64,000 nucleotides of DNA, taken from contig NZ_VTHK01000002.1 in the NCBI RefSeq assembly GCF_009765355.1, forward strand, positions 358,094 through 422,093, written 5' to 3'. Both the position numbers and the translations under genes were made by a program. How positions within the stretch are numbered: the first letter of the stretch is position 1; every line of letters starts with the position of its first letter. Source of the DNA: Amycolatopsis anabasis (GTDB lineage Bacteria > Actinomycetota > Actinomycetes > Mycobacteriales > Pseudonocardiaceae). Positions 9,799 through 18,849 of this stretch are shown one piece after another. Below the pieces are notes generated by a model. It ran no database searches. It was given only the letters and a program-made list of their open reading frames with translations, and was not told the DNA's origin.

Positions 9799-11088
9799 CT
9801 ACCTGAGTTCGCTGCCCTTGGTCTCGGGGAGCCGGAGGATCACCAGGAAGGCGACCGCCGCCCCCGCCGCCACGTACCAGAAGAACAAGGTGGACGCGTT
9901 CACCTTCGACAGCGCGCTGATCACCAGCGGGGCGGTGCCGCCGAACACCGCGACCGTGAGGTTGTACCAGGCCCCGATGCCCAGCCCGCGCAGCTCGGTG
10001 GGGAAGAGTTCGCTCATGATCGCCGGGGCGATGGAGGTCATCGCGGTGTACAGGCCGAGCCCGACGCAGAAGACGACGAGCAGCCCGCCCAGCCCCGGCC
10101 GGACCAGGGTGGACAGCGGCACGATCAGCACGGCGGTCGCCGCGGCCCAGACGAGCAGTTGCGGTTTGCGGCCGATCCGGTCGGACAGCGCGCCCATCGG
10201 GTACTGCAGGGCGACGAACAGCGCGGTGGCGATGGACAGCGCGAGGAAGACGTCCACCGCGTCGGCCTTGCGGGCGTTGACCGCGAACGGGGTGAGCGCG
10301 CTGAAGAAGGTGTAGTAGCACAGGGTCGAGAGCATGCTGAAGCCGATCAGCTGGCCCACCGCCTTGGGGTGGTCCCGCAGCGTGGTGAGCAGCGGCCGGT
10401 GCACCCGCTTCGCCCGCGTCTTGTTCTGTTCGAACTGCTCGGTCTCGGCGATGCTGCGGCGCAGCCAGAGGCCGATGAGGCCGAGCACCCCGCCGAGCAG
10501 GAACGGGATCCGCCAGCCGAACGAGCTCAGCTGCCCTTTGTCCATGGTGCGCGCCAAGGTGAACCCGAGCACCGAGGCGAGCAGGACCGCGGAACCGGTC
10601 GAGACGTAGAAGAACGCGGAGTACCGGCCACGCCGTTCGGCCGGGGCGATCTCGCTGAGGTAGGCCGACGCGTTGGACACCTCGCCGCCGAGCGAGAGGC
10701 CCTGAGCGATCCGCGCGAGCAGCAGCAGGATCGGCGCGAGCCAGCCGACCTGGTTGAAGGTCGGGAGGACGCCGATGATCACCGAGCCGCCCGCCATCAG
10801 CACGATGGTGAGGATCATCGCCGGTTTGCGCCCCTTCAGATCCGCGAACCGGCCGAGCAGCACCCCGCCGAGCGGGCGGAAGAAGAACGCGAGCGCGTAG
10901 GTGGCGAAGGTGTTGATCTGCGCGAGCGCGTCGTTCCCGGCGGGGAAGAACGCGGTCGCGAAGTAGATGCTGAAGGTCGCGTAGATGGTCCAGTCGAACC
11001 ACTCCAGGGCGTTGCCGACGCTCGCCGCGAACAGCTTGCGAATCGGGAGCCGATGCTTGGCCAGGGCGGTGAGTGCGGAATCGACCAT
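9799..11088 (-). CDS. MFS metabolite:proton symporter (ProP/KgtP/ShiA-like)
   Basis: A 429-residue, 12-helix transporter of the metabolite:H+ symporter branch. It has the typical opening NALEWFDWTIYATFSIYFA, the loop motifs GRFADLKGRKPAM and GALSDRIGRKPQL, and AERRGRYSAFFY. Members import small organic acids or osmolytes; the substrate cannot be told from sequence. The ATG at 11088 was chosen because GGAGG lies six bases upstream and the next residues fit the family N terminus; an open frame continues to 11160. It is followed on the same strand by the TetR-type gene. Confidence 0.9.
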   Translation of the reverse strand: MVDSALTALAKHRLPIRKLFAASVGNALEWFDWTIYATFSIYFATAFFPAGNDALAQINTFATYALAFFFRPLGGVLLGRFADLKGRKPAMILTIVLMAGGSVIIGVLPTFNQVGWLAPILLLLARIAQGLSLGGEVSNASAYLSEIAPAERRGRYSAFFYVSTGSAVLLASVLGFTLARTMDKGQLSSFGWRIPFLLGGVLGLIGLWLRRSIAETEQFEQNKTRAKRVHRPLLTTLRDHPKAVGQLIGFSMLSTLCYYTFFSALTPFAVNARKADAVDVFLALSIATALFVALQYPMGALSDRIGRKPQLLVWAAATAVLIVPLSTLVRPGLGGLLVVFCVGLGLYTAMTSIAPAIMSELFPTELRGLGIGAWYNLTVAVFGGTAPLVISALSKVNASTLFFWYVAAGAAVAFLVILRLPETKGSELR

Positions 11089-11412
11089 GGTGGACCTCCG
11101 TGTGCCGAGTGGTTTGGCACATTGCCACACGATCGGGTGAATCGAAAGGTCTTTCGCCATGCGAACGACCTGGCCACGCGTCCGTACCGTGCTAAATTCC
11201 CTTTGTCCGCCCGCCCTCGCAGGTCCGGGTGGACAAGAGGATGGAGCCTGAATCAGCCAGCGCAGGGGCGTCGGCTGCGGACGTTTCGCCTGGCCTCGCG
11301 GCTACGAGGCCATCCGGGGTCGGAGCGTTCGGGTTGTTTCGCTGCACACGCGCATCCGCCTGCCCTGACCGGCGGCTGGACGCCCCGGACCCGTCGCCAG
11401 GCAGGGGCCGGT

Positions 11413-11661
11413 ATGGCGTGGTCCTCCCCTTTCGTCGAGCTGGCGGGCACGCTCGGTCCCTGGGCATTCGCCGCGCTGCTCGGATTCCTGGGCCTGGGCA
11501 AGCTCGCGGTGCTCGTGTGGCGGTTCCTCCTCGTGCGCCGCGTGCTCGAAAGCGCCCCGGTGCGGCAGGGCAAGGACGTTCGCGTGCGGGTGCCCGGTCT
11601 GCGCCCGTTCGAGATCGAGGTGACCTCCGCCGGGCAACCGCGTGAACCGGATACGCCCTAG
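11413..11661 (+). CDS. small single-helix membrane protein, hypothetical
   Basis: An 82-residue open frame with a long hydrophobic segment at 8-38 (FAALLGFLGLGKLAVLVWRF) and a soluble basic tail. The ribosome binding site is weak, and the 250 bases upstream hold nothing clear. Its stop overlaps the convergent MFS gene by four bases (CTAG). Tail composition resembles neighbouring genes, which favours a real gene, but no family was recognised. A competing antisense frame at 11253-11573 is arginine-rich and less credible. Confidence 0.5.
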   Translation: MAWSSPFVELAGTLGPWAFAALLGFLGLGKLAVLVWRFLLVRRVLESAPVRQGKDVRVRVPGLRPFEIEVTSAGQPREPDTP

Positions 11662-12866
11662 GCGTTCACCTCCATTCGTGCGTTCGGGTCGACCGCGTGC
11701 TCGGGCAACCGCGGACTCAGCCAGCGCAGGCCGGCGGCGGACAGCCCGGCACAGGCGGCGACCAGCAGCCAGGGCGCCCAGACGGCCACCGAGAACAGCG
11801 CGACCACCGCGGGCGCGACGATCTGGGCGCCGGTGAAGGCGTACTGGAAGGCGGCGAGATACCGGCCCCGGACCGCGGGCGGGGCGACCGCTTCGGCGAT
11901 CGCGTTCGCGCGGATGCCGAAGACCAGGCTCGCGGCGGAGAACACCAGCGTGCAGGCGAGCAGGTAACCGGGCAGCCAGCCGGACGGAAGCACGGTCGCG
12001 AGGAGGCTGACCGCGCACCACACGGCATACCCGATGGCGCCGAGGGCCATCGCCGTGGTGCGCCGGAACCGCCGGGTCGCCCGCAGGGCGAGCGTTCCGG
12101 CGACGCTGCTGATCGCGGTCGTCAGCGCGAGGATCGCACCGGGCAGCCACGGCGGCCCGCGGAGCTGGTCGAGGACGTAGACCGGAATGCCGACCAGGAA
12201 GAAGTCCATGCCCAGGCCGAACAACCCGCTGATCGCGATCAACGCCAGAAAGGGGCGGTCCCGCAGCGGTCCCGCCGCCTTCGCCTGTTCCGCTTCGGTG
12301 GCTTTCCGGTGGCGCACGCGCAGCAGCAGCGCGAGCACCAGCGCGGCGATCACGAACGTCACCGCGTCGGCGGCCACCGCGATCCGGTAGGCGACCGGTC
12401 CGGCGCCGGTGAGCAGCGCGCCCACGACCAGCCCGCCGATGCCGAACCCGGCCGAGCGCACCATGGACACCAGCGCGAACGAACGGTCCCGGGGACCGTC
12501 CCCGGAGACGTCCGCGATCAGGGCGAACAGGGCGCAGTAGAACAACTGCTGACCGGCCGAGAGCAGCACCGCCGCCACCACGACCAGCCCGGCACCCTCC
12601 GCCACCAGATAGGTGAGCGCACCCGCCGCCTGCACGAACTGCGCGGCGATCACCACCGCACGCGGCCCGGCGCGGTCGACGAACCGGCCCGCGAGGGGCG
12701 GCACCAGCAACCCGGCCAGCATGCCGACCGTCACCGCGGTCCCGGCCTGCCCGAGCGGCAGGCCGACCACCTGTGTCACGTAGACCACCGCCAACGGCAG
12801 GAACAAGCCCGAGCCGAAGTTGTCGATGCCCAGCGCGAAGAGCAGCGCGATCCGGTTCCGGGCCAT
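11658..12866 (-). CDS. MFS drug/solute efflux transporter
   Basis: A 402-residue, 12-helix major facilitator. The N terminus runs straight into helix 1 (IALLFALGIDNFGSGLFLPL), followed by the loop motif LAGRFVDRAGPRAVV of drug:proton antiporters and, later, VRGRYLAAFQYAFTGAQIV. The substrate is unknown. A strong ribosome binding site (GGAGG, eight bases upstream) fixes the ATG. It is transcribed in the same direction as recQ, 89 bases downstream of it. Confidence 0.85.
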   Translation of the reverse strand: MARNRIALLFALGIDNFGSGLFLPLAVVYVTQVVGLPLGQAGTAVTVGMLAGLLVPPLAGRFVDRAGPRAVVIAAQFVQAAGALTYLVAEGAGLVVVAAVLLSAGQQLFYCALFALIADVSGDGPRDRSFALVSMVRSAGFGIGGLVVGALLTGAGPVAYRIAVAADAVTFVIAALVLALLLRVRHRKATEAEQAKAAGPLRDRPFLALIAISGLFGLGMDFFLVGIPVYVLDQLRGPPWLPGAILALTTAISSVAGTLALRATRRFRRTTAMALGAIGYAVWCAVSLLATVLPSGWLPGYLLACTLVFSAASLVFGIRANAIAEAVAPPAVRGRYLAAFQYAFTGAQIVAPAVVALFSVAVWAPWLLVAACAGLSAAGLRWLSPRLPEHAVDPNARMEVNA

Positions 12867-12955
12867 GGCTCATTCCTCCGCGCGTCCGCGCGTCCGCGAT
12901 CGTGTCGCCAGGGCGCGATTTGGGAGCGCCTCGCACATCGGGGGAATCATGGCGA

Positions 12956-15061
12956 TTAGTTCTTGCTCGCCAACGCGAACGGGAGGACCGACGAGGCGCC
13001 CGCCTGGAACAGCAGCCGGGCCGCCAGCGTCATGGTCCAGCCGGTGTCGACCAGATCGTCGACCAGCAGGATCGGCCCGTCGGCCGCGGCGACCGCGGCG
13101 GCGACCTCCTCGGACAGGGCGAGCCGCCGCCACAGATCCGCCACCCGCTGCGCGCTGTTCGCCTGGCGCGGTGGCCCGCCGCGCACGTCGAGCATGCCCA
13201 GGAAGCGCAGCCTGCCGATGGCGGCGATGCGTTCGGCGAAACCGCGCACGAGCCGGGGCCGGGTCACCGAAGGGATGCCGACCACCGCGACCGGCCGCTG
13301 AGGCCAGTCCCACGCCGCGAGGACTTCGACGCAGGCCTGGAACACCGAGTCGGGGACCTCGCCGTCCCGCGCGGCCGTCCCGACCAGCTCGCGCAGGCGG
13401 CCGCCCCAGCCGAGGTCGGTGAGCCGGCCGAGGACACGCCCGGTCTCCGCCTGTTCGCCCTTCGGGATCCGCCCGGACAGCGGAACGTCCAAAGTGGACA
13501 TACCACTCGGCCACTGGCGGCGCGGGCCCAGTTCTACCCCGGGCCGCCCGAGGCGTTGCCCGGTGGCCGCCACGGCGTCCGCGCTGACCTCCGCCGACCG
13601 GTGAGTCCCCGTGCAGTTGTCGCACCGGCCGCAGGGGGCGGCATGCGGATCGTCGAGCTGCCGCAGCAGGAACTCCATGCGGCAACCGGTGGTCGCCTGG
13701 TAGTCGAGCATGGCCTGCTGCTCGGCCCGGCGCGCCTGCTCCACCCGCTCGTAGCGCTCGGCCTCGTACCGCCATTCCCGTCCGGTCGCCTCCCAGCCAC
13801 CGCGGACCCGGCGGACCGCGCCGTCCACGTCGAGCACCTTGAGCACCATCTCCAGCCGTGACCGGGACAGTTCGACCGTGGGTTCGAGGGCGGCGGTCGA
13901 AAGTGGACGGTCGGCGTAGGCGAGCGCGTTCAGGACCTGCGTGACGCGCCCCTCGTCCGGGAAGGCCAACGAGCTGAAGTACTGCCAGATCTCCCGGTCC
14001 TCCTTACCGGGCAGCAGGACCACCTCGGCGCGCCGGACCCCGCGCCCGGCCCGGCCGACCTGCTGGTAGTACGCGATGGGCGAGGACGGGGCCCCGAGAT
14101 GCACCACGAAACCCAGATCCGGTTTGTCGAAACCCATGCCGAGCGCGGACGTGGCGACCAGCGCCTTGACCCGGTTCGCGAGCAGATCGTCCTCGGCCGC
14201 CGCGCGCTCGGCCGGTTCGGTCTTCCCGGTGTAGGCGGCCACCGGGTACCCGCGTTCGTTGAGCAACCCGGCGACGTCGTGCGCGGCGGCCACGGTGAGC
14301 GTGTAGATGATCCCGGAGCCGGGCAGGTCCGCCAGGTTCTCGGCGAGCCAGGCCAGCCGGGCTTGGAAATCGGGCAGCCCGACGACCGCGAGGTGCAGGC
14401 TCTCCCGGTCCAGCGGCCCGCGCAGGACCAGCGTGTCGCCGCCGTTGCCGATGCCCAGTTGTTCGGCGACGTCGGTGGCCACCCGATCGTTGGCGGTGGC
14501 CGTCGTGGCGAGCACCGGGACGCCGTCGGGCAGGTCGGCGAGCAGGGTGCGCAGCCGCCGGTAGTCCGGCCGGAAATCGTGCCCCCAGTCGGAGATGCAG
14601 TGCGCCTCGTCGACCACCAGCAATCCCGCCGACGCGGTGAGCTTGGGCAGGACCGTGTCCCGGAAGTCGGGGTTGTTCAGTCGTTCCGGGCTGACCAGCA
14701 GGACGTCGATCTCGCCCGCCGCGATGGCCGCCTGCACTTCGTCCCACTCCTGCGGGTTCGCCGAGTTCATCGTGGCGGCGTGGATCCCCGCCCGGGCCGC
14801 GGCGGCGATCTGGTTGCGCATCAGGGCCAGCAGCGGCGAGATGATCACCGTCGGCCCGGCGCCGCGTTCGCGCATCAGTGCGGTGGCGAGAAAGTACACG
14901 GCCGATTTGCCCCATCCGGTGCGCTGGACGACCAGCGCGCGCCGGTGCTCGGCGACGAGTGCCTCGATCGCGCGCCACTGGTCGTCGCGCAGGGTCGCGC
15001 CGTCTCCCGCGAGGGAGCGGAGCAGTGTCTCGGCCCGATGCCGGAGGGAAGGAATGTCCAC
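12956..15061 (-). CDS. recQ: RecQ-family DNA helicase with C-terminal phosphoribosyltransferase-like domain
   Basis: A 701-residue ATP-dependent 3'-5' DNA helicase. Motif 0/I is VVQRTGWGKSAVY, motif II VVDEAHCISDWGHDF, motif III LATTATA, and motif VI QQVGRAGRG. A zinc cluster follows near 475-500 (an upstream Cys, then CGRCDNC). The last 190 residues are not HRDC; they contain a phosphoribosyl-pyrophosphate-binding signature, ILLVDDLVDTGWT, at 664-676. RecQ-like helicases fused to a ComF-like phosphoribosyltransferase exist in some bacteria, and this is that architecture. The GTG at 15061 follows a GAGGTGG ribosome binding site. A CRP-like site lies 84 bases upstream. Confidence 0.9.
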   Translation of the reverse strand: MDIPSLRHRAETLLRSLAGDGATLRDDQWRAIEALVAEHRRALVVQRTGWGKSAVYFLATALMRERGAGPTVIISPLLALMRNQIAAAARAGIHAATMNSANPQEWDEVQAAIAAGEIDVLLVSPERLNNPDFRDTVLPKLTASAGLLVVDEAHCISDWGHDFRPDYRRLRTLLADLPDGVPVLATTATANDRVATDVAEQLGIGNGGDTLVLRGPLDRESLHLAVVGLPDFQARLAWLAENLADLPGSGIIYTLTVAAAHDVAGLLNERGYPVAAYTGKTEPAERAAAEDDLLANRVKALVATSALGMGFDKPDLGFVVHLGAPSSPIAYYQQVGRAGRGVRRAEVVLLPGKEDREIWQYFSSLAFPDEGRVTQVLNALAYADRPLSTAALEPTVELSRSRLEMVLKVLDVDGAVRRVRGGWEATGREWRYEAERYERVEQARRAEQQAMLDYQATTGCRMEFLLRQLDDPHAAPCGRCDNCTGTHRSAEVSADAVAATGQRLGRPGVELGPRRQWPSGMSTLDVPLSGRIPKGEQAETGRVLGRLTDLGWGGRLRELVGTAARDGEVPDSVFQACVEVLAAWDWPQRPVAVVGIPSVTRPRLVRGFAERIAAIGRLRFLGMLDVRGGPPRQANSAQRVADLWRRLALSEEVAAAVAAADGPILLVDDLVDTGWTMTLAARLLFQAGASSVLPFALASKN

Positions 15062-15144
15062 GCGACCACCTCTACCGCATCGGCCCGACGATCCTGGCCG
15101 GGGTGGGGCGGTTTCGGTACGAGTGGGACTTTCGTGCGGTGATC

Positions 15145-15160
15145 TGTGACGGGCATCACA
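15145..15160. promoter_or_regulatory. CRP/GlxR-type binding site
   Basis: TGTGACGGGCATCACA matches the TGTGA-N6-TCACA consensus of CRP-family regulators exactly. In actinobacteria this motif is bound by Crp/GlxR. It lies 84 bases upstream of the recQ start and about 230 bases upstream of nadD, so recQ is the more likely target. Confidence 0.6.
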
Positions 15161-15380
15161 AAACGGACCACGTCACGGCACCCGATCGGCCCAGTCACCC
15201 CGGTGTTCCGGTCCTCGCGGGGGAGTGACCGGGACCCGGCGGTGCCCCCAGGCCGCCGGTCCGGACGCGGTGCGCGGGAGTCTCCGCCGGGGAGCGGGGA
15301 GACGGCCCGCGCACCGCGTTCCGGTGTGCGACTCGCCACGCCGCGGCAAAAACATGATCCGCCGCCGTTCCTGGCACGGC

Positions 15381-15386
15381 TACGCT
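15381..15386 (+). promoter_or_regulatory. -10 box of leaderless nadD promoter
   Basis: TACGCT lies exactly six bases before the nadD ATG with no Shine-Dalgarno sequence between, as in leaderless actinobacterial mRNAs that start at the A of the start codon. Confidence 0.55.
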
Positions 15387-15392
15387 CTGTCC

Positions 15393-15986
15393 ATGTCAGC
15401 ACGCCGCATCGGGGTCATGGGCGGCACGTTCGACCCCGTGCACCACGGCCACCTTGTCGCGGCCAGCGAGGTGCAGGCCCGCTTCGGGCTCGACGAAGTG
15501 ATCTTCGTTCCCACCGGTCAGCCGTGGCAGAAGTCCAATCGCGAGGTCACCCGCGCCGAGGACCGCTACCTGATGACCGTGATCGCGACCGCGTCCAACC
15601 CGGTCTTTTCGGTGAGCCGGGTCGACATCGACCGGGGCGGCCAGACCTACACCGTGGACACGCTGCGCGATCTGCATCAGGAGTACCCCGACGACGAGCT
15701 GTTCTTCATCACCGGCGCCGACGCGCTCGAGCAGATCCTCACCTGGCGCAACGCCGAGGAACTGTTCAACCTGGCGCATTTCATCGGCGTCACCCGGCCG
15801 GGGTACCACCTGAACGATCACCACCTGCCCAGTGGCAAGGTCAGCCTGGTGGAGGTCACCGCGATGGCGATCTCGTCGACCGGCTGCCGGGAACGGGTGC
15901 GCGCCGGGGAGCCGGTCTGGTACCTGGTCCCGGACGGTGTGGTGCGTTACATCGACAAGCGAAAGCTGTACCGGGACAAGGACTGA
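15393..15986 (+). CDS. nadD: nicotinate-nucleotide adenylyltransferase
   Basis: A 197-residue nucleotidyltransferase making deamido-NAD from nicotinate mononucleotide and ATP. The signature [11 protein letters not shown] is at 10-20 and the second ATP-binding motif [11 protein letters not shown] near the C terminus. Length matches the family. The ATG at 15393 follows a TACGCT box with 6-nt spacing, so the message is probably leaderless; the longer upstream frame is arginine-rich and unlikely. Gene order nadD-rsfS-gpgP-octT is the same as in M. tuberculosis. Confidence 0.95.
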   Translation: MSARRIGVMGGTFDPVHHGHLVAASEVQARFGLDEVIFVPTGQPWQKSNREVTRAEDRYLMTVIATASNPVFSVSRVDIDRGGQTYTVDTLRDLHQEYPDDELFFITGADALEQILTWRNAEELFNLAHFIGVTRPGYHLNDHHLPSGKVSLVEVTAMAISSTGCRERVRAGEPVWYLVPDGVVRYIDKRKLYRDKD

Positions 15987-16091
15987 ACCGCCCGGCCGGG
16001 CGAAGGGGACCCCGCTCGGCCGATGGCTCGACCTGCCGCTGGACCTCGCCGGGTACTCTCTGCACACGCACCCTTTACCCGAAGGAGCACT

Positions 16092-16499
16092 GTGGCAGCG
16101 ACGTCCGAAGCACGAGAGCTGGCGACCGCCGCCGCGCACGCGGCCGCGGACAAGAAGGCCACCGATGTGGTCGTGCTGGACGTCTCGGACCAACTGGTGA
16201 TCACCGACGCGTTCGTCATCGCGTCCGCGCCGAACGAGCGGCAGGTGGGCGCCATCGTCGACAACGTCGAGGAGAAGCTGCGCATCGCGGGGCACAAGCC
16301 GGTCCGCCGGGAAGGCGCCCGCGAAGGCCGCTGGGTCCTGCTCGACTACGTCGACGTGGTGGTGCACGTCCAGCACGACGAGGAGCGCACCTTCTACGGG
16401 CTGGAGCGGCTCTGGAAGGACTGCCCGCGGATCGAGGTCACCGGCCTGGAGCACGATTCGTCCGGGGAGGAACCGGCCGAAGGTCGAGGCGCCCCGTGA
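16092..16499 (+). CDS. rsfS: ribosomal silencing factor RsfS
   Basis: A 135-residue RsfS/Iojap protein that binds L14 and blocks 30S-50S joining in starvation. Conserved stretches are DKKATDVVVLDVS, ITDAFVIASAPNERQV and GRWVLLDYVDVVVHV, with YGLERLW. The GTG at 16092 follows GAAGGAG seven bases upstream. A TACTCT box near 16054 may be its own -10. Its stop overlaps the next start (GTGA), coupling it to the phosphatase gene. Confidence 0.95.
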   Translation: MAATSEARELATAAAHAAADKKATDVVVLDVSDQLVITDAFVIASAPNERQVGAIVDNVEEKLRIAGHKPVRREGAREGRWVLLDYVDVVVHVQHDEERTFYGLERLWKDCPRIEVTGLEHDSSGEEPAEGRGAP

Positions 16500-17110
16500 C
16501 GTTGCGGCGGCTGGTCCTCTGGCGGCACGGCGAGACCGACTACAACGCCGCGGGACGCATGCAGGGACACCTGGATTCCGCGCTGACCCAGGTCGGCTGG
16601 AACCAGGCGAGGTTCGCGGTGCCGGCGCTGGCCCGGTTCGAACCGGATCTGGTGATCGCCTCCGACCTGCGGCGAGCGACCGACACCGCCACCGTGTTCA
16701 CCGAGGCCATCGGGGTGCCGCTGCGCATCGACAAGCGGCTCCGGGAGACCCATCTCGGGGAATGGCAGGGCCTGACCGGCGCGGAGGTCGACGAGCGCTG
16801 GCCCGGTGAACGGGACCGCTGGCGCGTCGACGCCACCTGGGCGCCACCCGGCGGTGAGTCCCGGGTCGATGTGGCGGAACGCGCCCACGAAGTCGTCGCC
16901 GACCTGCTGCGCGAAGGCGCGGAGCCCGGTGAGACCGTCCTGCTCGCCGCGCACGGCGGCCTGATCACCGGGCTCACCGCCCGCCTGCTCGGGCTGCCCG
17001 TCGAACTGTGGCCCTCGTTCGGCGGGATCGCCAACTGCCACTGGGTCCAGCTCGGGTTGCGGGGGACCACCTGGCGGCTGCTGGCCTACAACGCCGGGAT
17101 GACCGGGTAG
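16496..17110 (+). CDS. gpgP: histidine phosphatase, probable glucosyl-3-phosphoglycerate phosphatase
   Basis: A 204-residue histidine phosphatase: RHGE at 10-13 supplies the phosphorylated His11, the acid/base region follows LRETHLGEWQGL, and the second histidine is in LLAAHGGLI. By itself the family is broad (phosphoglycerate-mutase-like). The specific assignment comes from position: in M. tuberculosis the gene directly after rsfS is Rv2419c, GpgP, which dephosphorylates glucosyl-3-phosphoglycerate in methylglucose lipopolysaccharide synthesis, and the next gene here resembles OctT of the same pathway. GTG start, 4-base overlap with rsfS. Confidence 0.85.
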   Translation: MTLRRLVLWRHGETDYNAAGRMQGHLDSALTQVGWNQARFAVPALARFEPDLVIASDLRRATDTATVFTEAIGVPLRIDKRLRETHLGEWQGLTGAEVDERWPGERDRWRVDATWAPPGGESRVDVAERAHEVVADLLREGAEPGETVLLAAHGGLITGLTARLLGLPVELWPSFGGIANCHWVQLGLRGTTWRLLAYNAGMTG

Positions 17111-17113
17111 CTC

Positions 17114-17836
17114 GTGTCCGCTGGCCCGCGCCTGCTGGTGTTCGGCGACTCGCTGAGCTTCCACGGCCCCGATGGCGGGTACCCCGCCGACGACCCCCGG
17201 CTGTGGCCGAACATCGCCGCCGCCGCGCTGGGTGGCACCGCGGACCTGGTCGCGGGTATCGGCTGGACCGCGCGGGACGCCTGGTGGGCGCTGACCGGTG
17301 ATCCGCGGGTGTGGGCCGACCTGCACCACGCCGACGTGGTCGTGTTCGCGGTCGGCAGCATGGACACCCTGCCGTCCCCGTTGCCGACCTACCTGCGCAC
17401 CGGACTGCGTTACCTGCGCCCCGCCCGCCTCCGCCGGGTCGCGCGGCGCGCGTACCTGGCGGCGCAGCCCCGGCTGGCGGTGGCGTTGCGCGGACGGCCG
17501 ACCGTGCTGCCGGCGAAACTGACCGTGCACTACCTCGACACCGCCGTCGGCGCGCTGCGGGTCCTGCGGCCGGACCTGCCGATCGCGGGGATCCTGCCCA
17601 GCGTGCACCGCGCCGCGTCCTACGGGTACGTGCACACCGCACGGGTCGGCGCGGCGGTGGCGATGGCCGACTGGGCCCGCCGGGCGGAGGTGCCGATGCT
17701 CGACCTGGCCTCGGTGGCCGGGCCGCACGTGCTGAGCGGCCAGGGCAATCCGGACGGGATGCACTGGGGCTGGGACGGTCACGCGGAGGTCGGCAAGGCC
17801 ATGGCGGAACTGCTCGCCCCCTTGCTCGAGCGCTGA
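17114..17836 (+). CDS. octT: SGNH-type diglucosylglycerate octanoyltransferase (OctT-like)
   Basis: A 240-residue protein with an SGNH-hydrolase start, LLVFGDSLSFHGP (nucleophile Ser in GDSLS), the block VVVFAVGSMDTLPSPLP, and a C-terminal DGMHWGWDGH that holds the Asp/His pair. It matches in length and position Rv2418c of M. tuberculosis, characterised as OctT, which octanoylates diglucosylglycerate, the primer of methylglucose lipopolysaccharide. GTG start, three bases after the gpgP stop. The function is assigned by synteny and motif, not by a search. Confidence 0.8.
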   Translation: MSAGPRLLVFGDSLSFHGPDGGYPADDPRLWPNIAAAALGGTADLVAGIGWTARDAWWALTGDPRVWADLHHADVVVFAVGSMDTLPSPLPTYLRTGLRYLRPARLRRVARRAYLAAQPRLAVALRGRPTVLPAKLTVHYLDTAVGALRVLRPDLPIAGILPSVHRAASYGYVHTARVGAAVAMADWARRAEVPMLDLASVAGPHVLSGQGNPDGMHWGWDGHAEVGKAMAELLAPLLER

Positions 17837-17886
17837 CCGCACGATCCGCCGGGCGCGCCAAACCCCGCCTTCACGGGGAGGGCTCG

Positions 17887-17892
17887 TAGGCT
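17887..17892 (+). promoter_or_regulatory. -10 box of leaderless degV promoter
   Basis: TAGGCT is seven bases before the degV GTG, with no ribosome binding site between them. Confidence 0.5.
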
Positions 17893-17899
17893 GGCGGCC

Positions 17900-18760
17900 G
17901 TGCCGGTCGCCGTCATCACGGACTCCACCGCCCACCTGCCGGAGGGTTTCGCTGCCCGGCACGGGATCCGGGTGGTGCCGTTGCACGTCCTGATCGACGG
18001 CGTCGCCGCGCTGGACGGGGTGGACGTCGGTCCCGCCGCCCTGGCCGAGGCGCTCGGTCGCAAGTGCATCGTCACCACGTCTCGCCCGACGCCCGCCGAA
18101 TTCGCGGCGGCCTTCCGGGCCGCGCTCGCCGACGGCGCGGACACCGTGGTCTCGGTGCACCTTTCCCAGCAGATCTCCGGAACCTGGGAATCCGCCGTGC
18201 TCGCCGCGCAGGAGGTGGGGCCCGAACGGGTCCGGGTGGTCGACTCCCGTACCACCGCGATGGGACTGGGGTTCGCCGCACTGCACGCGGCCGCCGCGGC
18301 GGCGCGGGGGGCCGGCGCCGAGGAGGTCGAGGCGGCCGCGATGGCGGCGGTCCGGCGGTCGGAGACGCTCTTCGTGGTGGAGACGCTGGAACACCTCCGG
18401 CGCGGCGGCCGGATCGGTTCGGCGGCGGCGCTGCTGGGCACCGCGCTTGCGGTGAAACCCTTGCTGCACATGGATGACGGCCAGATCCGGCCGCTGGAGA
18501 AGGTGCGCACGATGAACCGCGCGGTGGCGCGGCTGGTCGAACTCGCGGTCCAGGCGGCCGGGGACGACGACGTCGAACTGGCCGTGCACCACCTGGCCTC
18601 CCCGGAACGCGCGGTGGAACTGGCCAACCGGCTCGAAGAACGGCTGCCGGGCTCGGGGGGCTGCGTGGTCTCCGAGGTGGGCGCGGTGATCGGCGCGCAC
18701 ACCGGTCCGGGAGTCCTGGGCGTGGTGGTGCAGCGCGGCACCGGTGACCGCGTTTCCTGA
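17900..18760 (+). CDS. DegV-family fatty-acid-binding protein
   Basis: A 286-residue DegV protein. The N terminus VAVITDSTAHLPEG holds the conserved TDST motif; the loop IVTTSRPTPAEF and the core SGTWESAVLAAQ and DSRTTAMGLGF are family hallmarks. In Firmicutes, DegV-like FakB subunits bind fatty acids for the kinase FakA; no FakA is seen here, so the role is open. In M. tuberculosis the orthologue also lies between octT and the comEA region, which suggests a lipid-linked role (inference). Confidence 0.88.
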   Translation: MPVAVITDSTAHLPEGFAARHGIRVVPLHVLIDGVAALDGVDVGPAALAEALGRKCIVTTSRPTPAEFAAAFRAALADGADTVVSVHLSQQISGTWESAVLAAQEVGPERVRVVDSRTTAMGLGFAALHAAAAAARGAGAEEVEAAAMAAVRRSETLFVVETLEHLRRGGRIGSAAALLGTALAVKPLLHMDDGQIRPLEKVRTMNRAVARLVELAVQAAGDDDVELAVHHLASPERAVELANRLEERLPGSGGCVVSEVGAVIGAHTGPGVLGVVVQRGTGDRVS

Positions 18761-18849
18761 GGCGCCTCGTTCACCGGCTCCGCGCCGAACCCACCACGAT
18801 CGCACACCACCCCGACCGAAACCGGTCGTCCCGGCTCCCCGCCCCCGAG

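Larger units (their letters stand above)
15062..15392. other. 331-bp divergent region between recQ and nadD
   Basis: No gene is seen. It holds the recQ ribosome binding site, a perfect TGTGA-N6-TCACA dyad at 15145-15160, and the nadD promoter box TACGCT at 15381. The rest is GC-rich without recognised signals. Confidence 0.6.
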
